Shown piece by piece: positions 47,059-57,961 of a DNA stretch of 64,000 bases. Position 1 is the first letter of the stretch. The number at the start of each line of letters is the position of its first letter. A program made the translations under genes and the position numbers. The notes beneath the pieces were generated by a model. It searched no databases. It saw only the letters and a list, made by a program, of their open reading frames with translations, and was not told where the DNA came from. The DNA comes from Mesorhabditis belari (lineage: Eukaryota > Nematoda > Chromadorea > Rhabditida > Rhabditidae): contig CAUEEP010000733.1 in NCBI GenBank assembly GCA_958450365.1, forward strand, positions 3,017,001-3,081,000, given 5' to 3'.

Positions 47059-48129
47059 TTATCCTTGTCAATTCTTTATTACTATTAGCGACAAAAAAAG
47101 GTAAAAAGTAAAAGAAGGGCTCAACAGAGTATCGTAATAGTTTAGTAAACTTGCTACGAATGTATAGAATGTATAGAATGTATCGATTTTAATGGAACTG
47201 AACTAGTTTTACTGCAATCTCTTTAGCATTCTTGCAATCGATCATTCCCACTTTGCCCACCTTGCCTTTCTATTGGCAATTCATCTAGCCACAACTTCCT
47301 TTTGATTGTTAAAATGCTTTAGGCATTTTATGGACAATCATACCTTATCTATTTTTGTAAATTGTTCTTGAATTTTGTTTCTAAGCAAAATCCCATTATT
47401 TTCCTTTATCCAATTCTTTGAAACATTCAAAATCGTGCGAAATTTGTCACTCAATCAAGTCTTTTTCTTTTTTTTACCCTTTTTACCCATCTGTGAACAT
47501 TTGTTGAAGACTTTCTCCTCATTTTCTGCATCCAAATTTCTCGGAGATCTCGACCGCAGATAAAAATGTGACCTCTAACTTTTCTAAAAAATTAAAAACA
47601 TTCAATCAACTTTTACAATCAATTCAATTGTTCTCTTTTAGATTGATTGAATCATCTCTTGTTTTTCTAACGTCAAACTGGACCATCATTCAATCGACTC
47701 AATCGGAAGTCCAATTGGGGGCAATCAACAAACATTTCCCTCTTCTGGACATTCGTTGATTAATCTCGAAGCAGTGAATAGACGAATACCGTGTCAAGTG
47801 AGTAATCAATAAGCAATAAGAATAAGCTTCGAATACATTTTCCTTGTTTTCAGATATTAGAATTATTTAATCATCGATTCAATATTAGTTTTAACTACTA
47901 AAGGCTTAGGTTCTTCAACGGTAATACTATTGTCGTTGAATTCATTGTCAGTACCGGAAAATAGCTACAAAAATCTTTAATTCAAAGTTGGTTAGCTAAA
48001 GATAGCTAAATAATCACAATAGAATGTGTGTTTCATACCCAATCAAATCTCAAATTCTAGCCTCTTCCCCATCTCTCGAATTCTCACTCCTCAGCCTCCA
48101 TTCATTCCCTTCATTCATCGGGGAAACCA

Positions 48130-51100
48130 ATGCTCAGCGTACCACCTCAACCACAAAATCCCCTCCCCACCGGATATGAGCAACAGGTAGGAACGATGGT
48201 GGCTAACTGTTATGGTTGACTGGTTAGGAGGCCGGCCTCGGTCGGACGGTCAAGGGTTCGATCCCGCACCCTAGACTTAGAAACTTTATTTTCCCTTTTA
48301 CCAGGGTTTTTTCTTTACTTTCTTTTTCCTTTGCCTGCTTTCTTTACCTTCTTTCTTTACCTTCTTTCTTTCTTTCTCAACAGTTTAGGGGTAGCGCGTC
48401 CAAAAGTCTCGCAGTAACGAAGAATTATTGTATTTCTGTGTACCGATTCAGGGCCCATCCACCTCTCAACCCTACTCACCCCAAGTACCCGCACAACAAC
48501 AATTCTATCAACAAAGGTGAGTATTGCAGAAAAAGAGACATGCATTCCTTTATAAATCCGAAAAATTTCCAGAATGACAGCTTCACCCCTACCCCGATCG
48601 CCGTCTAGAGTCTCCCAGTTAAGAGGAAATGAACGAGTACAACGATGGGCAAATCCCTACCCGCAAGCCGGTCAATATGCACCATCACCGGTGAGTTCTT
48701 CAGTTTACAATTGTACAGCATTCCCATTAAATTCTATTACAATTGAACATCATTTAGACTCCATCAATGATCTCTCATACATCCGATATGGACATGTCGA
48801 TGATCTCGATACAATCCTATGCGAGTCAAATGAGCCACGCGTCTCAGAATCCCGTTCATACGATAAGAAGGAATCTGCAACAGCCGGTTTGTTTAAGCGT
48901 TTAATCTCTAATTGAGATATCTTTTGATATCTTTAACAACATCTGAGTTAAACAATACCCATTCATCAACAACTTTTTCAGCATCCCTCCCAACCATCAC
49001 CTGTCCCTAGTGAAAATATTGATCCTGCGGCTCAAAATCGAATGTGGCAACAAATCGAGCACATCAAGACCCATTTGCAAGGACCGGTAAGACAAAAAAA
49101 CAGTGAAATGTTGTTAGTGAAAGGCTCAGGATTGTTTTAAAAAGCCTGGACTGGCTTCTAATTTTACCTGGCATTACTGCAGGTTTAACTATGAATTCCA
49201 AAAGCCAAACCAGGAGCTGACTTCTGATCTGATTCTGGCCTGGCTTTATTGCAAATCTGGTACCAGAAGCTATGCCTGAATATCAGTGGATCTAAACGCA
49301 ACTATCGCTTATCTCATTTCAGCAATGGACGATGGTCATCGAGCAGGAAGGCTTTTGGAGCTGTGTCTCACACCTTGTCAGCTCAAAGGAATTTATGGCA
49401 TGTAATAGCCAAATTCTTTACGGTTTTCTTGAAGTCTATATTCGAAAGCTTCACTCGCCTGATGTTAAACCAATGGTTTATAAAAGAATCAAATAATTTT
49501 AATAACTCAATGTTCCAGCAAGCAAATCACTTTCTTACTTTGATTTGGTGGTTGATGACGAATCACAAAGAAATCCGCGAGACTTTCATCAAGATTTATT
49601 CGCAAGATCGAAACAAATTAAACGCTTTGATCGCTTTGATGAAGTGGGTTTTGAAAAAGCAAAGAGATTACAGCTAAAATAAAAAATTTTAGCTATCCTG
49701 CGATCCCGAATAATCCACAGGCCTCAAACATTTATCGACATAATGGACACTATGCTTTTCAAATAATCTTCATGTTGGCACACAGGGAAAGAGATGGGGT
49801 AAATCTTTCTTGTTAAAATAATGAGATGTTCTTTGTAAAAATTGTACAAAATATTTAGATTCCCAAAGTGAACGAGGAAATTCTTGCATATCTTCGCTCA
49901 ATCCCTGGTCCCGGTCAGATTCTCTTCGAAAAATTCTTCGTCCCTTCTCCTGGGATTCAAACTTTTCAGGTAGAATTATTATTTAATCATTTCTTTCTTA
50001 TTTTTATTTATTTTATAATTTCAGCTCTCGCTCAGCGCCGTTAAACTCTTCTACCACATTCTCTATAGAAATGAAAGTTTGGTGAGTTTTCTTGAAATTT
50101 AATTACCGTAAATACTGTAATAGTACCCCACCCCCATAATGACGGTGCCGAGTGTTGTGTAGTCTAGCTTTGAACGAGTTTTTCTCGACACTGGTTTATG
50201 CTACAATGCGCGCTTAGGTATCAAAAAATAGCTGAAATTCAGGGCTATTTTTTGATACTAAAGACGCATTTTTTGAAAGTACGGGCGCTTTGAAAAAAAT
50301 GAAATACTAAAAACTTTTTCGACTACGCGACTGTACGAGGGGGGGTACTATTACAGTATTTACAGTATGTAATTTGCTTTGTTGACAATTAAATAATGAT
50401 CAAATTTAGATTCAAGTGTTTGTGGCAAAAATTGAGCGAGTGATTCCAATTCTTCTTATGCACATTCATAACAGAAAAAACTTTGACGTGAGTTTCGGGA
50501 AATGTTTAGCGGGAAAAGAACAAGTTCTCTTGTTCACTTTTTTTTGAAATTTTTGTTTATATAAGTATTAGTGATTAGTAATTAGCTGATTAGCCGATAA
50601 ACGTGTGGTTTTGCTTTAAAATTTCAGATTAACGATTTAATTTAGCTCATTTTTTGGCAAATCCGGCAATTCTTGTTTTTCCTAAAATTCCAATGAACAA
50701 AGAATGAAAAGAACTTGGTGAAATGTTATGAAAATTTGTCTATCTGGGAGTGGGACAAATGCGACCATTTTTTTGCGCACCCGGACATTTGCGCACCTTT
50801 TTTTCCGCACTTAGCCCATTAGCGCACCTTTTTTCGCGTTTTAAAAAAGCTCTAAAAGCTAATATTAACCAATTTCTATTCCAAATGTTGTTTTTCTAGG
50901 TAATTTTAGGGCGTAGAATCGAAATTTTGACATAACAGAGCGCGTGGAACCAATTTGAAAGACCAATTTGAAAGACAAAACGGCTAGATCAAATTACAGA
51001 AAATTGTCGATCTTTCTCTTTATATAACTCCGTCCGTTTGTTTCCACAAGCTCTGATATGTCAAAATTTCGATTCTACGCCCTAAAATTACCTAGAAAAA

Positions 51101-54100
51101 CAACTTTTGGAATAGAAATTGGTTAATATTAGCTTTTAGAGCTTTTTTAAAACGCGAAAAAAGGTGCGCTAATGGGCAAGGTGCGGAAAATTCAGAATCT
51201 ACGCATACGATTCCCTTCTGTTGAAACATTTTTGAAGCTCTACGACCTTTCCTAAGGCCTTTTCCGGAAAAAAAAGGTGCGCAAATGTCCGGGTGCGCAA
51301 AGAAAGGTCGCATTTGTCCCACTCCCGTCTATCTACTTAAATTTTCATTCTCTACCTTTTGTCTTTTGAAATAAAAAAAAGATTTCTGTGAAAAAAAGGC
51401 TCAAATAAAATCAAAAACTTTAAGTTTTATCGTTTTTGACTGCTCGACTATCAAACCTTTTAAAAAATTAACCAACTAACCTTTCAGAGTTTCTTAAAGA
51501 GCAATTTGTAAATAAATAATAGGAGTTTCTAATAAAACAAACCATAAATCGATTTGTTTTCGATCATTGTTCGTTTCAAAAAGTAACCTTTAAAAAAAAG
51601 CGGGCAAGACTTTTACGGCAAACTTGATGAAAAGGAAATTATACTCATTTTAGAAAGGCAATTTACAACGAAAAGGAGATGGAGTCAAGTTTTTATTGAG
51701 GACTGTTGAAGTTCTCTTGGAAAGAAGTTTGGATGATGAAGTGAATAAAATCATTGGCAATCATCGACTCATTGAGGTGATTGACAATTTGTGCTTATTT
51801 ACATCAAAATTTTCGTTATTTTCAAATCAATTAGAAAGTTTTAGACAATCATCGGACGCGTGTTCGACATGGATCCAGAAGTGTTCGGTCATGGGATCAA
51901 AATCGTGCAAGCTTACTCTCATTTGAGAGAAATAAAGAAAGTCGATATGGCGGGTGTTTTCTTGCAGGTTTGTTTGAGTTTGTAAAGCATTCAGTTAAGA
52001 TTTTTCTATTTTATGTAATCTCTAAACCTTTCTACTTTAGATTTGTAAAGCATTGGAAAGAAAAGAGATTCTTAACAACGAGGTGATCCTTTGCCATACT
52101 GTTGGCTTTCTGATGAACGCTACGGCGAATCATCAGGAGAATAAGGTGGATTTTTACAGCCTTACAAATGATATTTCTGCTTTAAATTGTATTACTCATA
52201 GTATTCGTTCCTAGGTATAAACGTATGTGGACTAGAATTTGGGTTAAGTTAAAGAGAGTGGATCCCTTTTGATATCCCGCCATCTCTAACACCCCGACAA
52301 CCCAAATCAACTCCTCCAACGTATTATAGGGGAGTCCCTGTGAAATGACCGACCTGTACTGCAGTTGCATAGACCCGGAAGATATGTATCTTTATTTACA
52401 GTAGTATAATAAGACGAATAGATTACAAATAAGTGTAAGGGGGAAGGGGGACTCCAAATGAGAGTCTCACTTGTCCTCCTAGGCAATCCCAAGGACCACC
52501 CCTTCTCGGCAATAAAAGGGATAAGCACAGGGAAGGACACATTTGCATAAGAATAGACAAATCATTCGATAATAACAATAGTAACTAAAATATCGGTTTG
52601 GCTCGGAGCTGACAATAGTTAAATATTCGATTTTATGATAAATGACAGTCAATTTTTTCAGGTTAAACTTTTGGGCACTGGAAATCTCGTCTCGACACTA
52701 AATTGGCTCGAATTTTACTCGAAAAAAGCAAAGTTTGTTTTTAGAATAAAAATCTCGAAATATTTTTTTGTTTTTAGTTTAAATGAAGCCGATCTTATTG
52801 ACAATATGATTGGAGTGATCAGCAATTTGGCGAAAACCCCTTTCACAATGGATCCAAAAAGGTTCAGCGATCTCTACGCGACAACGAATCAACCTTGTGA
52901 TCATCTCGAGATCGCTCGCATCTATGAAGGCATCAAAATCATTCTGAGCAAGGTTCGGTTTTAAAAAAAGTTCTTTGGCTTTGGCTGTTCTTATTGAGTA
53001 TTTTCTCTAATAGTCGAGCCAAGTTGATGCCTATTTTACGGTTTCCAAGTTCTCGTAGAAGCTCAACACTCTAATCCCCCACAAGATCTCATCGTTAGCT
53101 ACATTTTCCGACCCCATATCGATAGGTTCTGATAAGCGCTTTTCGAGATTTTGAGGAATTTAAGCTCACTACTATTAGAGAAAATACGGCAATTGGTTAG
53201 CAAAGTATTTCGTATATTTTTCAGAAATACTTCCAAGAAACTCTCTTCCGATTGCTGAGACGAGATCGATTCGGCAATGTATACAATTTGTCAAATCCAA
53301 AAGTCGGGTTTTAAAAGCTTAAAAGGTTTAAAACTTAATTTTCTAGGATGCCGCTCAGCAACAATTGCGAATAAAGAGCACAACTTTGATGACAAAAGCG
53401 AGGATTGTGAGGGTAAGTGAAAGTGATTAACTGTTACTCTCCTTTGTACTTTTCATTGTTTTATTATTACTATTTTTAGTTGATCAATGTTTTGGTGTCC
53501 CAAGTGAAAACCGATGAGTGGACAATTCATTTGAATCAAGTAGTCGATGAGAAGAATCTCGTCGATATTCTTCACGATTTGGCCTTCCTCTTTAAAGATC
53601 CTCCACTTGTAAGTTTTGTTTTTTGCTTAAAAGCTCTAAAGGGATATTCCGGTCCCCAGAGAAATCCGATTTTTGCTTTGAACCATTATAAGCTGTTCTC
53701 AGCGACCGGCGGGCGCTACCGGTTTGGCTGAGTGGTTAGTATTCTTGCCAAAGAGGTCAACCCTCAAGGATTCGAATCCCGCTAATCTTCCTTTGGCTTT
53801 TGCTTTTTTTGTTTTTCATTAGATTTTTCAAGCTATTAGCTGAGGCCAAGATCCTCACGAATATCTACAATTATTACCCTTTCATTAACGAAAGTTAAGG
53901 AAAAACTAAGTTTTTGATTAATACTTTCCCATCGTCCTACCTTTTAGAAATCATTGAAAATTGCGGAAATTTTGATTCGAATTGAATAATAGTATAATTT
54001 TCTTAGTACTTTTTAACCAACTTGTTGATCTGTAGATATAGAACATTGAAATAAAAAAAACTATTTTCTTAAATACCTTTCAAGCCCAACTAATAAACCT

Positions 54101-55940
54101 TCAACTAGAAACTTTTTTCTTCGGAACTCATCATTACGTGTGCTAGAGAATGCTAAAAGAAAAAAAAAGATGTAAAGAAGGGGTAGAAAAGGCGAAAAAC
54201 TTAATAAAAGGTCACAAAGATGGGGAGTGGGACAAATGCTACCTTTTTTTTGCGCACCCGGACATTTGCGCACCTTTTTTTCCGCACTTAGCCCATTAGC
54301 GCACCTTTTTTCGCGTTTTAAAAAAGCTCTAAAAGCTAATATTAACCAATTTCTATTCCAAATGTTGTTTTTCTAGGTAATTTTAGGGCGTAGAATCGAA
54401 ATTTTGACATAACAGAGCTTGTGGAAACAAACGGGCGGAGTTATACAAAGAGAAAAATCAACAATTTTCTGTAATTTGACCTAGCCGTTTTGTCTTTCAA
54501 ATTGGCCTTTCAAATTGGCCTTTCAAATTGGTTCCACACGCTCTGTTATGTCAAAATTTGAATTCAACACCCTCAAATTACCTAGAAAAACAACTTTTGG
54601 AATAGAAATTGGTTAATATTAGCTTTTTAGAGCTTTTTAAAACGCGAAAAAAGGTGCGCTAATGGGCTAAGTGCGGAAAAAAAGGTGCGCAAATGTCCGG
54701 GTGCGCAAAAAAAAGGTCGCATTTGTCCCACTCCCGAAAACTACGATAGAATTAATTCTGGTAGATAAACGTTCCGTCACATTGCATTTTAGACTCCCAA
54801 ACACTTTTTTTTTGACAGTTTTTCGGGATTTTTAGTGTTTTCAAGGTTTTTCTTTATGCAATCCTTGTAGAGGAGACTGAAACGCGTCGATTGGTAAACA
54901 AATAGTCGTGGTTCTAGAAAATCCACTTTTGGGACCGGAGTACCCCATTAAATCAAAAAATTTTAAAGAAAATAAATAAAGATTTTAATGATTTCAATGT
55001 TATATTACAACTTTTAGGACAGCCAACTCTTCGAAGACGCTTTAAAATTAGAAGCCGACATCTTTGAGCTCTTTTCCACAATCTATGATCATTGCCCAGC
55101 TCTGAAGTTGCATTTGGAAAATCTTTTCAAGTCAGTAAAAGCTTTTGTTCCACAAAGGCAACAAAATTTAGACTTCAAAAATGGAATCCCTTTGAATTAT
55201 CGAAAGGCTACGAGCTTCGCGAGTCGAAATGTGTCCCTTCACTCATTTGTGCGATTCTCGATTTCTGCAAGAGGATTTTCAATGATCGAGAGGTAAGTAA
55301 AGAATGAATTTTGCATTAAACACATATTTAAATCATTGAATTAAAATTTTAGGTGGTTCAATCGTTCGCCAACTATCAATCAAAGTTCGACGAGTTGAGC
55401 AACAGCGGATATCACGAAATCCGTAAGTTATAGCTTAACTGCACGAAAGTTGACTGTATTTCATAAAAATCTGGTACTTAAAGCGGCTAGAAAGACCAAG
55501 GATGTTTCAATATGGATCAGGCTGTAATCCAGGCCTGACTACCACGGTTGGCGGATCCGGCTCCGGATCTCTACACAAGAATACAAAGAACGACACTACT
55601 AAGCGCCTACACAACGGCTATTGGAGCGTCGTGTAGCCGCCTGAACGTTCTTTTTATTCTTGTTCCGGATCCAGATTCACCCAGCTCTGCTGGCTACTAG
55701 CAGGGAAATTTTGTTGAATAGGCCAGTAAAGCCAGACCAAGCAGGTCAGAAGCTAAAATTTGGCTCTTGTCTCAGATAGATGCAAATAAACAAAAATATT
55801 CTTGGCTTAAATGCACTCTTTTTCTAGAGAGCCGTGCTCGCGACGTGATGGCAGTGATGGGTGCGGATCAAGGGATCCAACTCGACCCATTCGGCGGCTT
55901 ATTCAGTCGAGGTTATGAGGACGATGTTATGGAATCATAA
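48130..55940 (+). CDS. wrm-1: WRM-1-like divergent beta-catenin, 23 exons, 796 aa
   Basis: WRM-1 is the beta-catenin of the Wnt/beta-catenin asymmetry pathway; with LIT-1 kinase it controls nuclear POP-1/TCF. Exons: 48130-48186, 48452-48516, 48573-48690, 48758-48886, 48982-49086, 49323-49475, 49519-49643, 49693-49798, 49859-49969, 50025-50081, 50410-50487, 51654-51776, 51845-51967, 52041-52145, 52662-52732, 52778-52952, 53225-53302, 53347-53412, 53480-53608, 55018-55130, 55172-55292, 55353-55422, 55828-55940. The CDS is 2391 nt. The N-terminus is Pro/Gln/Ser-rich with a TPSMISHTSDMDMSMISIQ stretch, like my recollection of WRM-1. The rest is helical with degenerate armadillo repeats, e.g. HTVGFLMNATANHQENK (about 480) and IDNMIGVISNLA. 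The length agrees with my memory of C. elegans WRM-1. The exon-7 donor (GTGGGT) was chosen for phase; intron 15 (45 bp) is in frame, so its retention would not break the ORF. The family assignment rests on weak similarity; another divergent Arm protein is possible. Confidence 0.75.
48208..48276 (+). repeat. tRNA-like unit in wrm-1 intron 1
   Basis: A box TGGTTGACTGGTTA and B box GGTTCGATCCC are spaced as in a tRNA, closely matching the unit at 38348-38420 (TGGCTGACTGGTTA, GGTCGAGGGTTCGA). The acceptor stem does not pair convincingly. A T/C-rich tail follows. Confidence 0.68.
50104..50367. mobile_element. Palindromic MITE, TACCGTAAATACTGTAATAG family, wrm-1 copy
   Basis: Starts TACCGTAAATACTGTAATAG and ends CTATTACAGTATTTACAGTA; the interior matches 25396-25669, including the inner hairpin TATCAAAAAATAGC. 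It lies in wrm-1 intron 10, 22 bp after the donor. Confidence 0.9.
50746..51326. mobile_element. Long-TIR MITE (GGGAGTGGGACAAATGCGACC family), copy 2
   Basis: A complete 581-bp copy with termini GGGAGTGGGACAAATGCGAC and its complement. A roughly 70-bp unique segment in the right arm (about 51187-51265) is absent from copy 3. It is in wrm-1 intron 11. Confidence 0.9.
52240..52565. mobile_element. Unidentified GC-richer insertion in wrm-1 intron 14
   Basis: About 325 bp differ in composition from the surrounding AT-rich intron (e.g. CACCCCGACAACCC, GGGGGAAGGGGGAC). No terminal repeats could be paired. It could be a solo LTR fragment, but I cannot show this. Confidence 0.3.
52996..53189. mobile_element. 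Palindromic MITE, TACCGTATTTTCTCTAATAG family, copy 3
   Basis: Left GTATTTTCTCTAATAGTCG, right CTATTAGAGAAAATACGG; the interior (AATCCCCCACAAGATCTCAT) is inverted relative to the two copies near 30 kb. It lies in wrm-1 intron 16. Confidence 0.85.
53714..53785 (+). repeat. tRNA-like unit (Ser/Leu-like) in wrm-1 intron 19
   Basis: A box TTTGGCTGAGTGGTTA and B box GGATTCGAATCCC both match the pol III consensus, with GGTCAACCCTCAA between them like a variable arm. A T-rich tract follows about 20 bp downstream. The acceptor stem is imperfect, so it is probably a pseudo-tRNA or SINE head. Confidence 0.65.
54223..54735. mobile_element. Long-TIR MITE (GGGAGTGGGACAAATGCGACC family), copy 3
   Basis: A 513-bp copy in wrm-1 intron 19 with both ends intact and extra tandem 13-bp units (TTTCAAATTGGCC) in the right arm. 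The two arms pair nearly throughout. Confidence 0.9.
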
Positions 55941-56407
55941 TTATATTTAAAACAGACCATTACCATCGTTTTCTTCGATTTTTATACTAGTTTTAGGAAA
56001 TCTCACGGGTTTTCGCCTCTTTCCACTTGTAAATTCTTGTTTTTTTTCTTGCTTTGTGTACTCAAATTGTCTTTGTTTTGAAAGATATTAGATAAATTTT
56101 GTTTTTCTTTCATTTTTCTATTCAATATTTATGGTAATATAAAGGAAAATGGCAGTCAAAAAGCAAAAGAAAGAAATGAGAGAGGAAAGCTTTGAATCAA
56201 GCATTTAATAATGAAATTTTTGTAGTTTACGATTTGATTTAGCTAATTCTTTTAATAAATTTTTGTTCTCGAAAACGAAAATATTGTGGTTAATGAACAA
56301 TTTGTTAGTTCTTTTATGTTTTCAAGTACAAATTTCAGCTAAAGAATCACTCATAATTCAATAAAATTAAACATTGTTTTCTCAAAATGTTAGATATTGT
56401 TTAAATA

Positions 56408-57463
56408 TTGGATTGGTGAATTGAAAACTGCCGGCTATTGTCATATGTGACAGTTTGAGCACTTTCTTCAAAAGAAACCCATTTTGGTGTCAATGGAAAA
56501 GTTGTAGAGAATCAAAAATCAAGCTTATATCCAAATTTTCAGAACGATTCAAAAACTGGTTTTCAAGAAATGCCAAATTAACGAATTTTCACAAAACTTG
56601 CATTTTAAGCGAAACTACTAAGTGTATCTTTTTGGAAATTTGGCTATAAGCCTAATTTTTGATTCTCTACAACTTTTCCATTGCCACCAAAATGGGTTTC
56701 TTTTGAAGAAAGTGCTCAAACTGGGACATCCAGTCCTCCATTTTTGAGTCTCACACTTGTCTCACACACAAACCAAAATCCTACTACGAAAGAGGAATCC
56801 GCAAATTGTCTGTAAAATGGGCAGAAGTCGTCAATAATAATATAATATTTGTCTATAATCTATCTATCTTTTCTTACATTTCTTACAATAAATAGCCTTG
56901 TTTGGGAACGTTTGGCTCATTCCCCATACAGTGCTCAAACTTGGAGGGCCTATTCTTCCCCATACAGTCCGGACCTCGCCCCTTTTGATTACTATTTATT
57001 CCGGATTATGATCAGAGGTGAATGAATCCCTGAAGAAGAATCGGCCCTCCAAGTCAAGGATCGTTCTCCTCCACGACAACGCGCGCCCTCATGTTGCAAA
57101 ACTGACTCGCTCTAAAATAAATAGCCTTGTTTGGGAACTTTTAACGCATTCCCCATACAGTCCGGACCTCGCTCCTTTTGATTACTATTTATTCCGGATC
57201 ATGAGTAATGAGCTTGTGGGAGAACACTTCGATTCGGAAGAAGCAGTCAAAAATTGGCTTGGAAAGTTTTTCGATTTAAAACCAAAATCCTACTACGAAA
57301 GAGGAATCCCCATACAGTCCGGACGTCGCCCCTTTTCCGCAAATTGCCTGTAAAATGGGCAGAAGTCGTCAATAATAATGGAAATTATTATCGAATGAAT
57401 TCATGGTTTTATGTTCAATAAATTTTAGTTCAAAGTCCCGGAGTTTTCAATTGACCAACCCAA
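56408..57463 (+). mobile_element. Rearranged mariner (TTGGGTTGG family, copy D), 1056 bp
   Basis: Both termini are present with TA flanks (56406-56407 and 57464-57465). On the + strand 57018-57353 encodes the most complete transposase piece of this family: VLLHDNARPHVAKL (second catalytic Asp), HSPYSPDLAPFDYYLF (third Asp), SEEAVKNWLGKFF and KSYYERGI. A partial copy of the same region precedes it (about 56895-57010), and a stray CCCCATACAGTCCGGAC occurs a third time near 57308. The N-terminal half is missing. Confidence 0.9.
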
Positions 57464-57465
57464 TA

Positions 57466-57961
57466 TTTAAAAATGTTAATATTTCTATAAATATTATCTA
57501 CTAAATATTTTAGTAAAAAGATAAATCATAATATGAATGAGCAAAAATTGAAGAAAAAAAAAGAATATTGTATGAAAATTTGAAATTTTTTTACATAGAA
57601 AAGCTAGAAAAGAAAGACTTTGACAAAATTAAACAAAAAAAAAATGAATTCTCTGGCTTTTCAGCTAAAAAAAAAGATTGGGACGGCCAGGAGATATTGA
57701 CTCAAAAAAATAAGAGAAATATTGTATTGTATTGTAATTGTATATTGTAAAATATTGTAAAAATTATCTGAAATTACCTGAAATAGAAAGAAAATACCTA
57801 ATAAACATCAAAAATGGAAGTTTTTTTCTTATGGAAATGTAATTACCGCATTCAGAAAGCATTTTTACACATAGTGCTTTAGAAAAGGGCAGAACAAAGA
57901 ATTCAATAAAAACTTAAATATGCGTTGAACCGAGGAGTCTCTCATGGCTGTCCCTTTGATG
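57466..57961. other. AT-rich 3' flank of the esterase
   Basis: No gene seen; A-rich sequence with a 60-codon open frame (57568-57750) lacking any recognisable feature. Confidence 0.5.

Larger units (their letters stand above)
33562..48129. other. About 14.5 kb without a supportable protein gene
   Basis: Apart from the repeats listed separately, I find no exon with conserved motifs and consistent splicing here. The open frames are short, AT-rich or repeat-derived. The block lies between the small membrane gene and wrm-1 and could hold long upstream control sequence for wrm-1 or non-coding RNAs, but nothing in the sequence shows it. Confidence 0.55.

Noticed and set aside
53714..53785. Functional tRNA-Ser/Leu gene
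   Set aside because: A and B boxes are good, but the acceptor stem does not pair properly, so it is reported only as a tRNA-like unit.
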